A DNA stretch of 64,000 nucleotides, from assembly GCA_013398015.1 (NCBI GenBank), contig VZRR01011663.1, forward strand, positions 496,001 to 560,000, written 5' to 3'. This document shows, in pieces, positions 40,254 through 52,100 of the stretch. The notes beneath the pieces were generated by a model, which saw only the letters and a program-made list of their open reading frames with translations, was not told the DNA's origin and did not search any database. A program made the translations under genes and the position numbers. How positions within the stretch are numbered: position 1 is the first letter of the stretch; each line of letters opens with the position of its first letter. This stretch comes from Oreocharis arfaki (Eukaryota > Chordata > Aves > Passeriformes > Paramythiidae).

Positions 40254-41231
40254 ATTAACAGAATTAAAAGTAAAAAGCGTAATGAGAAGCAAAGCAAACC
40301 TTCAGAACACCTTTCTTGCCCAGTCCCTCCCTCTTTCCACCGACTGCACAAGGAAACAAAACATGGGGGTTTTTGGTCAGTATTTCACTTCCCAAAAGTC
40401 TTTCCTCCGTATGCTTAAGGAAAACAGTTTCTTTTGATGTGCTGTGGGATCCTTCCCACAGGAGATAGTTCTCTGCAAACTTTTGTCACGTGGTTTTAAC
40501 TTCCACAAGCAGCCCGAACCTGCTGCAATGTGAGTCCCTCCCATGGGCCAAGCAATCTTCCCATAACTGCCTAGCATGGGTCATTTTAGTTCACGGGATT
40601 TAGTCTTTCAAGGATGAACTGCTCTATTTGGGAAGCGAAGGCTCTGTATGTCTAAAAGCAAGGGTCATCTCTCTCTGTTTGAGTTCCTCACTAGATTACA
40701 GCTTTTCAGTGTCCATGTGCTCCAGCGTGAGTACTCTTCTTCACGGGCTGCGCGTGGATCTCTGCACCCCGCCATGCACCTCATGAATTACAGGGAAACA
40801 GTTTGTTGTATTACAGTCCTCACCACGGCTTGCAGGAGAATCTCAGCTCCGGTACTCAGAGCACCTCCTCTCTCTCCTTCTTTTTCACTGACCTCGGTGC
40901 CACCATGTTGGTTTTCCTCATGTGTCCTCACTTTTCCTTTTCCTCTGACTTGGAAGAAAGTTGGTGTCTGTAAGTTGCAGTTCAGAGGTTGATCTCATCT
41001 GGGCTCTGCATCGGGGAATTGCTCACCATCTCTCTCGCTGCTGGCCACGTGGTCCCTGCCGGCATCACATAGCTGGCCCCAGCCACGTGGTCCTCACCAG
41101 TGCCGCACGGGCGGCTCCGGCCTCGGGCAGGCCCCGGCTGTGGGGGCCCCGGCAGCCCCCACTGGGATGGGCCCCGGCAGCCATCTCACCACCTCTTGGG
41201 AGAAGAAAGAGAGCTTCTCACAGTTTTTCTT

Positions 41232-41244
41232 TTCTTAAATATGT
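41232..41244 (-). promoter_or_regulatory. LTR TATA-like element
   Basis: CATATTTAAGAAA on the minus strand about 140 bp inside the LTR 5' end. The same block (CATATTTAAGAAGG) sits at an equivalent place in the LTR at 27741. It is the likely core promoter of the ancestral provirus. Confidence 0.45.
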
Positions 41245-41384
41245 CATCACAGAGGAGTTACCAACTTGGGTTAGTAACCTGCCCATCGTCGGAGCCTTCG
41301 GCGATTGGCTCTGTGCCAGATATACAAGCTTCGAGAGCTTTTCTCCTGCCCGCGCTAAAAACCAGGCTGTGTTAAACCAACACA

Positions 41385-44300
41385 GTTACAAACAATATTT
41401 CCTATTTTATAATCTAAGAAGAATTAGATTATATTTCGCTTGTTTTTACTCAGTTTGCAGCAGGTAAATTGCAATTCTTCCTAAACCTTTCAAGAACTTT
41501 GAGAAACACAGCCCATATATACAGTGTAAATTCTTAAAGTAAAATCCTGAACACAGTCTGTCAAAACACATCAGTATGAAGAAATTTACATTCATTTGGT
41601 TGTGACGTATAATTTTTCAGGATGACAACTTGGGCATGTGAGGTATTCGCAAAGATCACAAATTCCCCTCTTAGAAGGACAACTTCCATAGCATTTAACC
41701 CATCCTTAACATCTGCTAATGTTTATGATCTCCATTATTATCTATGTATGTATCCTACCTAAAGTACTCATAGCACTTTAAACAGGTGTGACAACATTTT
41801 AAGAATAGCACTATTCCAAACATCCAGTACTTACAAATCCATAGGATTTGCTATAAGATTGACTTTCAGTGACCTCCAAAACAGAATTTGTCTTTTTGCC
41901 TATGCAACGTGTTAGGCACCTGCTTTTACAAATTCTTGTCAAGTGCATAAGCAGCACATGACAACAATTCACTTCAGATTTACCCTTCTCTCAGCTACCC
42001 CCTTCTCCAGAGAATTTTCAGGGCCAGGCTATAGGATTAACTAACTTTAACAGCAATAGCAGGCCAATCCACTTCCGGTACTTTATTTTTCAGGATCTTT
42101 GGGACAGAAACCAAGGAACAATGACTATATTGGAGAAGCCCTTCTAGTGGTGGCACATTTTCAGTGAGCCAATTTCCAAATGACCAAACAGCCTACTTCC
42201 GGTCACAACAGCAAATGCAATCTCATGCCAAAGCAGAATCCATAAATCTTCAGCAAAAAAATAGTGACTGGCACCGGACAGCTCTCACAGAATGATCCAC
42301 AGCCTTTCCCTATTGGCCCACAAAGATCTTTAGGAAGAGTGCAGGAAAAGGGCTAATAAATTGTTTTTGAGAGCAGGAGCTCACTCCAAACTATTTGGAG
42401 GAGCACACTCCAAATTACTCTGTATTCACTGTAGAAAGTCTATAGAGAACACAGAGTTAGCCTAATATTTCTAGCATGGGGAAAAAAGAGTTTTTAAAAA
42501 TTACTCTAAAGATTTTATTTTCATCAATGTAAGGGGGAAGTTTAGGCCCAAGCAGTTTGGTAAATGCTCTCCCCTTGTCCAGTTATTGCGACCTTGTTTG
42601 TTACCTACAAAGGAAAACAAAGATATGGTATTTTTGTTTGAACTGCCTGCTAGGATTGCTTTTGATTAGTAAATTAAATGCAAGGTCAAGCTGCTTTAGC
42701 AACAAGGAGTTTCGATAAGGTGCTCCCATGGTTATGTCACAAAAACATGATGACCTTAACGTTGCTATGAACTCAGGTTTAACGAAAATGTGAAAAAGTG
42801 ATTCGTGTAGCCAGGAAATATTAGATTATCAGAATGTATCAGCAAGTCTAGCCGAGAAGTAAATATGCAAATGTAATACAAAAAAAAGTCTATGCGTATG
42901 GATTTTTATGTACACACATAAAAAAAAATACGGGGTTCCTTGAGGTATCTTCTGAGGTAATGTTTACTTACCTTACAAAAGTGAATTAATATAATAGGAA
43001 GGCCTTGTGATAAAACACAACAGCTTTTATTCCAGTTATAAAAATGTTCATTCTGCCATCTATCTGCTGAGGTAAGCCTGAGAATTCTCATTAAAATTTC
43101 AGCATGGCTGGTCATAAAAAAAAATTTAAAAAGTAAGAATAGTTTAAAAAGATAATTGGATTCTTACATGATTGCAGTACAGTCTGACACCTCTAAGTAA
43201 GACTATACCTTCTGCCACTGAACAAAAGGTTACCTGGCATGGGATGTGTCTCCTGTCACTAAATAAGCTATGAGATTCATTCACTTGGAAAGTTAGGCCC
43301 TATTTAGTCTGTTATTTACAGGATAATTTTAAAACCACAATTACGGTTTTATTATAAAATTAGGCAAATAACTAGAGTACCACTTCTCACTAACACATGA
43401 CTCTAGCTACATAAAATATGTATTAAACTTGCTATTAAAATGTAAGGCAAATATCCTGAGACATTCCTAGTGGCAAAAAATGGTGTTGTTACTTCCAGAG
43501 ACAAAACTGAGCTATTCAAGAACAGTAAGTCACCAGTACCACAGCTTTAATTATACTGGTTTAATTCTGTGAAGAAGCACAAGTGAGGAAAATGTTCTCG
43601 TTTAAACAGACACTTCCGTAATAGCAAAAGTCCAAAGATCTCTTAGTGGGACAGACAATCATTCAATAATAACGATGGAGAACGCTTATATAAAAATTAA
43701 AACTATCAAACTCATTAAAACAAACATCACAGTTTCTTATGACAAATGTGATGAGAAAGCCTACGCACACTAACAACACAAAAGACTCCTTAGTAAGGTG
43801 AAGCTCAAGAAAACTCATATAATAATGTTTTCCCTGTATTTTACTTAAAACTAATCTGCGATGACCTCCTGGAGCTGCTTAATAAGAAATATTTTGCTAA
43901 GTTAATCAAAACTTCCTCTGTACTTTCTCCTTCCAGCTCCTGGAGCTCACTATGGAATTTTGGTATTAAATGAGGCCAGCTTTTCACTGGACTTTCAAAA
44001 TTCAGATGGATTATGCTCAGGAAGAAAGGAAGAGTCATCTATACCAAAGAGAACTGGTAAGATTGCCTTATAGGAGGTAAGAGACATGAACACATAGGAA
44101 CAACATGCAAAAAAGAAACTAAGAAATAAGATGAGAGAAGCAAACAAGAAAAAGGGACTAAGAAAAGGTAAAGACAACAAAAACAATCTGCAGCGGTTAA
44201 GCATAGAACAGAGAGCAACAGGAGTGTCCTATCAAAAAATAGCCTGATGTCCAATATTTCATAGGCTAGATGGAAAGTACTTGCTACTACCAATGGTTGT

Positions 44301-45125
44301 AAGCTTAGAGAAGTTTCCATTTTCCTTAAGAACTGAAGGGGTTTGGAACAGAAGCTAGTTCCTTTACATGATTTTATAGTGAGCAGACACAACTGCTGAA
44401 ATTTCAATACTGCTTACCAAAACTCAATAGTACTACTTAAAAACTAGAAAGTAAAGAAAATTGTCTTGCTTATAACAAGTCAGAGTTAGCACATAAGTAT
44501 TAACCCGCAGTACCACTAAAATGACTTAACTTCTCAACTGAATAGTGACTATTTAACATCTCAACTACTGTGAAAAAAAAAAAGTTGTTATTTTGCTAAG
44601 TTTGTAGCAGTGAACTCACTTGTGTCTACCTACAGGAAATGGAATCCTGCTATTCCCTGGACACAAAAGCATTTTAACTATGTCTACTTTAATATTTTCT
44701 GTTGGATTAGTATCTGAGAACTTTGTAATGTTCATAACTATCATAAATGTAATTTTCCTACAGAATCATAATAACTCAAACATTTGATCCTCATAGATTT
44801 TTCTAAAACATTACTTAAAATTAAATACTATGCAATGCAGGAAAAAGAAAATTAAACTTTTCCATTTTTAGCTGCTCTACTAACAATTCAAAATCTAGTT
44901 TTAGAACCTCTTACTAAACTTCTCACAATAATGCAAGCATTTGTCAGCCCAAAGAAGTTCTTGAATATAAATTATCAGCATGGAGAACACACCAGATGAA
45001 AGTTTAAAGTATATTGCCAAATATATATGTTCAGAAATAGAGAATTTTGCATCAGTTGTTTAATTAGTTCTTGTGATTTCATAAACTCTTTGAAGATTCC
45101 TCTTCAAATACAGTCATGTGTGTTA
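41385..45125. other. AT-rich tract, no confident gene
   Basis: No repeats are recognised. One minus-strand candidate exon at 42972-43107 is listed separately. A 122-codon minus-strand frame at 44039-44407 is rich in Leu, Phe, Cys and Ser only because the plus strand is purine-rich there, and it is not called. Confidence 0.5.
42972..43107 (-). CDS. Candidate exon with strong splice sites, unrecognised product
   Basis: On the minus strand the acceptor AAATTTTTTTTTATGACCAG opens 136 bases ending at the excellent donor TGTAAG|GTAAGTA. Exactly one frame is open: one base, then 45 codons (HAEILMRILRLTSADRW...LIHFCK), leaving phase 0. Splicing directly into the candidate exon at 23120 would hit a stop after four codons, so the two cannot both be coding in one transcript. 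It could instead be an alternative or 5' exon. No family is recognised. Confidence 0.25.
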
Positions 45126-45511
45126 GTGTTCTGGTGTCACTCACTAAAACTGTCAGTAACAACGACAGTGCACACATCTTCCCACAGCACTGTGCTTGCT
45201 GCATCTAATGATTACATCGGCAGCACAGTCACAGCCACTTCCACATTAGTTACTGAAACTCAGATTACTGCCTATATCTGCACATTCCCCTGTGCAGATA
45301 GCAATCCCTAACCACCAACATGATTATCTCCAATAGGCTACTGTATGATCCCTAACTCTTTTGGAATGTACTGGTATCCAAAACCAGGCTGGATGGGGCT
45401 TTGAGCCCCATGTCGTGTCGTGGAAGGCATCCCTGCCTGGGGCAGGGGGTTGGAACGGGATGATCTTTAAGACCCTTCCAACCCAAACCATTCTGTGATT
45501 CTATTCTATGA
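45126..45511 (+). mobile_element. Composite CR1-tailed repeat, copy A
   Basis: The last ~140 bp are a clear CR1 3' end (GGCTGGATGGGGCTTTGAGCC ... GGGATGATCTTTAAGACCC ... ATTCTGTGATTCTATTCTATGA). The ~245 bp before it do not look like the CR1 3' region I know, yet are shared, about 80% by eye, with copy B at 48754. Flanking sequence is not shared, so the two copies were inserted independently as units. A 94-codon open frame overlapping it (45027-45311) is not a gene. Confidence 0.7.
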
Positions 45512-48500
45512 CATAAAGACGTTCCTTCCATGTTGCAGGAGACTTGTTTCGCATACTGTAAGAGTATACCATTTCCCAGAACTGTTATCAGAAAATTACT
45601 ATGATTTTAATACCCATCATAAGTAGATACTTGAAACTGCTTTGAGTACCTTTCAGAAAACTTAACATTTGTTTTCATGCTATTATCGACACATAGTTTC
45701 AGTGAAAGATTCTCATTTGTTCCTCTCAACTAATTCTAAAGAATAATATTCTAGTGTAAGGCTGTTTTACAGGGGAAAAAATGGAGGTACTATTTTCTTT
45801 CCATTCAAATCACCCTGTTTCTGCAATCTATTGTGACTGTTGAAGATATCACCAGTTGTCCCTGTTCCTCATGCAGTACCAAACGGTTTTTTGTGACAAA
45901 AGCCTGGAGCATGCCAATTTTATCTCATGATTTTTTTTTTCCCCATCAAAGACCTAGATTGTGAAAAAGTGTAATTCATGTACTTAATACCACATGAGTT
46001 TACATCTAAAACTAAGAGGAAGAAAAGACACGTCAGCATCTCCTTTAGAATAACGTCTGCAATAACAAGCTATTCAAAAGGATGAACAGAAAGAATGAAT
46101 TAATTTTCCAGAGTTACTCAAAGTCAGCTATCAGGAGATTTGTACAGGGATCAGGCTACTTCTAGGTGATGTCTGTTGAAGCTAACTGCAGAGACAGCTT
46201 GTTACTACAACCAACCTCAGTCAAGCTACTTATTGCCAGGTATGCATTTTCTTCTTTTTTTACAATTGCTGATAAAGTAGAAAAAATACGATTGCTGATG
46301 GTTTCAGCTAACTTACTCCTTTTATGAAGGCATTGTATTTGGAGAATACTACCCCAACTCATCGGTAAGAGATGGAAAAATCACATAGTTCAACCTGCCA
46401 AGACAAATTCAAGTTCCAAGAAGTAATCTTGTGCTAACTAGTGAATATTAACTTTTTTAGAATATTTTGCCACATGAAAAAAAAAATTGCCTGGAAAAAT
46501 AAGTGAATTGTTGACATAGCTATAAGGTAAGCTCGTAGCGAACTCAACCAAAAGTGTATTCCCATAGCTCAGCTAAATTTTCCAAAACCTTATGGAGCTG
46601 CAATTAAAATGAAAACAGGATTTTACATGCAGCCATAAAAATTATTTTAGTCTAGTCACTTCTACTGTTAATTATGATTTTTTGCACATTCTGCAAAAAG
46701 GCTAGAGTCCATGCTCATCATTTACACAGTGGGGTGAAAGCTGCAGTACTCATGGGCAAGAGACTGACTCTGATCAGAGATTCTACCTGAAAATGACAGT
46801 ACAATCAATAAACCCTAATGATGGATAGATGAGAAGTAGATTTCACAGATGGCCTCAACTCTTGGATATTTGCAGGAAGTGCTGATTCCTGGACAGGCAT
46901 GGACCTTGAAGTAAGCCTGTCTGCCAAGAGTGGATGCAGCAAATATCTGCTCGAAACGCGGCCTGGAAAAATGGCAAAATTTTCTGCACTTCCTCACCAG
47001 CTTAATGATAGGACTAAAGAGAATACATGAATCAGCATGCGTGTTCAAAAATTAGTATCTGTCAATGTAATGTCTTCAATCAGTTTTGCATTCATCATAG
47101 ATAAAGGTCTGGCATGCTCAAAGACATACGTGCAGATATAGGTGCCAACTATACAAGCAACCTGAGACAAGAATTCACTGGCATGCTTGGGCACACTTGC
47201 ATTTTTTATTGGAATGGAGGATTCAATGGATTTGTTAGTAGCATATTTCTGGACTCAGCTGAGCAAACAGTAACAATGGATGCTTAGTTTGGGTTACTGA
47301 TTCAACTGGCTGAAAGTTAACCCACCATTTAGACACCAAACAAACACAAAAAAACCCAACACAAAAATATATGAATACAGCTCCTGACAAAAATTGCCAT
47401 AATTAACACATAACTTGAAAACATTCCAAAGAATTCAGTATGTGTAGTGTATGAGACATTGTATGACAGTAAAAATCCCAAGAAAAAATATTAAGACGTG
47501 TCTTGGAGAGACTACCACAAAATACTCCCAAAACTGAGAACAGTTTGGCAATCATTAGGTTTAACTAGCAGATAAAACACATACACAGCACCATACTTAA
47601 AGAGAGGGAGGGATGCTTCTTTTTAGCACAGGTATTTCATTTGTCGAATGAAATGATTAACCTTCACTTATGGGATTAGGAAAGCAATGACAGTGAAAAT
47701 TTCTTTACAATCTATGCATACTTCCATTACTGCTCAAATGCTAGTGTTTAAAAAGATACAAGCACTCCCTAATCTTGGAAAATCTCTAAATAGGGATTAG
47801 GAAGGCAAGATACAAGCTGGACAAAGAGCAGAATCATACATATATCCTAATTATACAGTATTAAGAACCCAATAACCCATATTGATGGGATACTGCAGGC
47901 ACTTCAGAAGTAGCATAATGACTTCCTCTAAAAAGGCAGCCCTGATGAGACTGCTATATTGCTCTCAGCCATCAGTCAAATGTGCTGTTAAGAAGACAGC
48001 ATATGCTAACATAAGGGTATTATTAAAGAAGACAAAAAAATCCCCAACCTTTTCCCATAAATGTGTATGGTTTCTTGAAGCCCTGTTAATTTGGGTGGAG
48101 GACAGGCACAATTTTCACTGATGATCTAAGTTGACTTTGCTTTTCCCTTTAAGAAGCTAGAATTCAAGATTTCGGTAGCCTCAAGTCTGGTGTATCCTAA
48201 AGATGCAATGCTCAAAAGTAACATGAAACCCACTGTACTCCTTAAAATGCAGTATTTTTAGTTGCATTTTCAATTTCTTAATGAATACCCTTGCAACAGA
48301 GCCCATAAAGACCTGTGTAACACTGTTATATTGCTGTAGCTTTCAAAGCTAAGTTCAGTTTCATCAAGAACTGCAGAATGTCTACAATGCTTAACCTGAA
48401 ATAACCTTTTGGAACAGAGAAAGTCCTTAGTGATACCTTGGGTAAATTGTTGCAAAACTTGACTGAGATGTCATGGTAATTCCACCCTTGAAAAAGCCAT

Positions 48501-48753
48501 GATGAGCGAGTGTACTTAACCCCCAAAGCACAGCTTTTTTTTTTTTTTTTTTTCCTTTTTAAGTGGTATTTAAACCAAGCAGTATCACAACTTGACTATT
48601 AAGTTCAAAGTGATTCAGACCATCTACATTTAATACTGCAACTTTCTCTACACAGACTGAACAAGAAGAAAGCATTAAATGTTCCTGAATTAAGACACCA
48701 TAATTGACAAGATGATTTAGCTAGACTACAGTAGAAGGCTCTCTGAAGGCTAT
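45512..48753. other. AT-rich tract between the two composite repeats
   Basis: Nothing recognisable beyond short A-rich runs. The longest open frames (about 79 codons) carry no motif. Near the right end is a 19-base T-run (48535-48553). Confidence 0.5.
48535..48553. repeat. Poly-T run (19 bases)
   Basis: Uninterrupted T19 followed by CC and T5. No retroposed sequence is recognisable to its left on the minus strand, so it is taken as simple sequence. Confidence 0.8.
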
Positions 48754-49149
48754 GTGTCCTGGTGTCACTCACTAAAACCATGTCAGTAATAGTAAGTAAA
48801 GACAGTGCACACATCGTCCCACAGCACTGTGCTTGCTGCATCTAACAATTATATTGTCAGCACAGTCACAGCCATTTCTGCATTATTCCATTCCACTGCT
48901 GAAACTCAGAATCCTGCGTATACTCCTGTGCATTCCCCTACGCAGATCGCAATCCCTAACTACAAGTATGATTACCTCCAATAACACAGAGACTTCTGTA
49001 CGATCCCTAACTCTTTTGGGACATTCTGGTGTCCGCTTGGAGGGGGCTTTGAACAACCTGGTGTAGTAAGAGGTGTTCCTCCCCATGGCAGGGGGTTTGG
49101 AACTGGATGATCTTTAAGATCCCATCCAAGCCACTCTGTGATTCTATGA
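48754..49149 (+). mobile_element. Composite CR1-tailed repeat, copy B
   Basis: Same 5' start (GTGTCCTGGTGTCACTCAC) and same order of blocks as copy A, including ACAGTGCACACATC, CCCACAGCACTGTGCTTGCTG and CGATCCCTAACTCTTTTGG, then the CR1 tail (GGAGGGGGCTTTGAACAACC ... CTGGATGATCTTTAAGATCCC ... ATTCTATGA). Flanks differ from those of copy A. Small insertions and deletions separate the copies. Confidence 0.7.
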
Positions 49150-52100
49150 CTTCTGGCAGGACCTTGCATTAGCCAGCCAGTGAACTAAGGGAAGAAGATC
49201 CCATTGCCTAAGGGCTTAGTAAGCTCATGACATTCCTTAAAAGATCCTGAGAAGACCTCTTGACTTCCTTCTAGATCCGTCAAGAACACAGCTCATCCAA
49301 CAGTGAAATGTCCTGAGAGAAGTATCATGACCTTGCACTTCAGCCAAATAAGTAACTCTGACCACTGCCAAGACACAATAAATGGTTTACTAAAAACTGA
49401 ATCTTCTTTCTAAAGAATAGAAAGCTTCAGAACTCAGTGTTGGTTCCGATAACAAGGAGGAAGAGGAGGAAGAGGAGGCAGGATGTCTCTGGACTTCCAC
49501 AATGGCTGCTATTGCAGTTTTTTTAAGACTGGTTACAAACTTTTTTCTCAAATGACCAGGGAAGTTTGGTTTTGAGAATGGATTGAGAGATTCCAGTGAA
49601 ATTTATTTTATCAGCCAGATGTTTCCATTTTGTTTCTCTTTCCTTGGTTGTTTGATTTAAGTACTTCCAAGTTTTGAAATCAGCACCAGGAATAGTCCTT
49701 TTTACTCATGTGCATATGCACCACTGCATGTAAAAAATACAGCTGTCTTCAAATCTCCAAGTAAAAATCTTCACAGCCTGAAGATGTGCTGAATCCAAGA
49801 AAATCAAGTCAGGGAACCAGTACTATGCTATGATTTTTCACATACAACATTTTTCTCAAATAATGTTGCATATTAGTTTACAATTCCTCATTAGCAAATA
49901 AATAATTTGGGAAAACAGACAGATAGTTGCAGACAAAAATTCCTTGTTTCTGAAATCAAATAAATTGCTGGTTTAGAATCAACTTCTATGTTATTTTGTC
50001 TTTTTTAGATTAATGAATAGGGTTTTCAGCGTACATTGTACAATTTCTTGAATCTTGATACTTTTTTCTCAAAACCCCTATTCTAAAAGCTATCTACTTT
50101 TCTACAACATGGAAAACCATGTTTTTACAATATTTTTGATGATAATAGACAGCAAGGGTGTTCGATATACAAAATCCAAATTCTAGAGTACAATTCTTAT
50201 AAAACAAATAGAAGCTATCTCTCCTGGTTTATACAGACATGAAATTATGAAGTTTTCAGAATTATTTATGATAAATACATCCTCAGAAGTATCGAATGCT
50301 TAATGCACAACCACAAGTAATGAATTTATTTGGGTTTTTTTGTATGACTCACATATGTTGAAGTTTCCAAAAGTAATTCTTCAATTTCAGAGGCTGATAC
50401 ACGTAATGTGACTTGACAGCAATACCAACGGATATATTAATTTGGAACATCACAGTGAGTTAATTCAGTGAAGTGGAAAAAAATTTAGATGTTCAGAATC
50501 ACTGCATTAAATCTAAGAGTCTACATATTAGTAGAAAACAGGTAAATATAACATCAAATTTAATACAACGGCAATTTCATAAAAGACCATAGATTGTTAA
50601 GGTTTTCAACGCCATACACTTCTAACAGAGAATCAATTTTCTTAACACCATTTGTAGTTTTCCTCTAATGTTTTCATAAATGCGCACAAATGTTAAACTT
50701 GAATGACCCTTAGAAATTATCTAAAGCATAGTTTGATTAACTAATCAAACAGCTCAATAATTTGACCCTATTATTTGGTGAATAAAGTCACTTACTACAA
50801 ATACTTGTCAGAAACCAAGAAGCAAAACTAGCACTTACATTACCTTGTCAATTTTCATGAGATTTGTGTACAGCATTTTAATTGCAAATAGCATACATGA
50901 TACGATTGCAGGGGACACTGCCCAGGAGTATTTTGACCTGACATTCAGGAAAAGGTATTTGGTTGCTCAGTGAAACTATTGTATTAAAACAAACTTCTAA
51001 ATTAAAAGGGACTTTCTTTCCTTTAAAGCTGTGATGTTTTGCAACAAAACCTTTCTTAAACAAATACATACTACTCCTGCTTTGGACTTCATAATAGCTT
51101 CTAAAAGACAATAACACCCATATTTATACACTCTTATGGACTGAAACGCATTACATTGGTTAATTAAGAAAATAGGTTACATTACCATATTAAGAGAAGG
51201 CTCCCCATGTCTTTCCAGATAGATATTGATCACTTTATAAGTAAGAGAAGTGACAGAGTATAGTTTTTACATCTGAGCATGGCATTAGGCCAAGGAGATC
51301 TAGAAGCCAGAACTAGAAATCTCGGTATACAGGACTAAAACTCAGAATAATGATGTTAAACTGAAAACATGATCTAGGAGAAAATTAAGATGCAATTAAA
51401 GAAGGTAAATAGTTTAACTAAGAATAATCAACTGAGAAAATACCAGATGAGGACACACAGCATGTAGCATGTAGCTACACTGGTATTTCGGTGGTCAGAA
51501 TTACCATGAGTAAAAATGATCAGCAATACAATATTCTTACATAAAAGACAACACACTACCTTGAACTGAAACTAATCTTTACAGTTTACTCGTTGGTAAG
51601 GCTACAGCTGTAATTTCCCCATAGAACATTCTCCACCTAAGGAATAAAGGAAGAAATTAGAGGAATTCAGCAGAAAATATTAACTATGAGAGGTCTAAAA
51701 AAGGTGACAAAGAAAGCAAAAATTGAATAATGAGGAGTCTTTCAGTTGAGAGGAAACAAGTGGAAGTGTAACAGATGACAGGGAAAAACACCCAGGATGT
51801 GCATGCAAAGTGAAAGCTCATTCTGCAGGGATATTACTTGTTTGTGGTGACCAGAAGGAATCCTTTCCCTAAATCTAGCCCTGTCTTTCTATAAGATCTA
51901 TCATATGTACTTCCCAATGCCTGGGAATTGAACTTGTAACTAAGATGCAATTTTCTTTAGCCAGTATATTCCACTTTATAACAGTTTCTTGCTTCTGTAA
52001 AAACACTGCACACAGTTAACTAGTTCCACAATGATTTTATCTACTCCAACCACACCAGATGGGTTGAACAATGAAGTAAAAAGTTTTCTATCAAGATTTA

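Larger units (their letters stand above)
40061..41384 (-). mobile_element. Intact long solo LTR (1324 bp) with GTTAC target duplication
   Basis: Read on the minus strand it starts TGTGTTGGTTTAACACAGCC and ends AGCATCAAACCATGACA. On both sides the flanking bases are GTTAC (40056-40060 and 41385-41389), a perfect 5-bp target-site duplication that fixes both ends. It is related to the LTR at 27741 (shared TATTTAAGAA block, GAGATTC(T/C)CCTGCA block, ATCTCAACTCATGAA block). A TATA-like element lies at about 41232-41244 and an AATAAA at 40248-40253 (both minus strand). No internal viral region or open viral gene is present. Open frames of 66-168 codons here are LTR sequence. Confidence 0.92.

Noticed and set aside
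40648..41467. Plus-strand frames of 114, 168 and 91 codons
   Set aside because: They are antisense readings of the solo LTR whose ends are fixed by the GTTAC duplication.
44039..44407. Minus-strand 122-codon frame with many hydrophobic residues, possible membrane protein
   Set aside because: The plus strand is purine-rich here (long AAGAAA-type runs), which makes the complement pyrimidine-rich and so rich in Phe, Leu, Ser and Cys codons. It has no ordered membrane topology or family motif.
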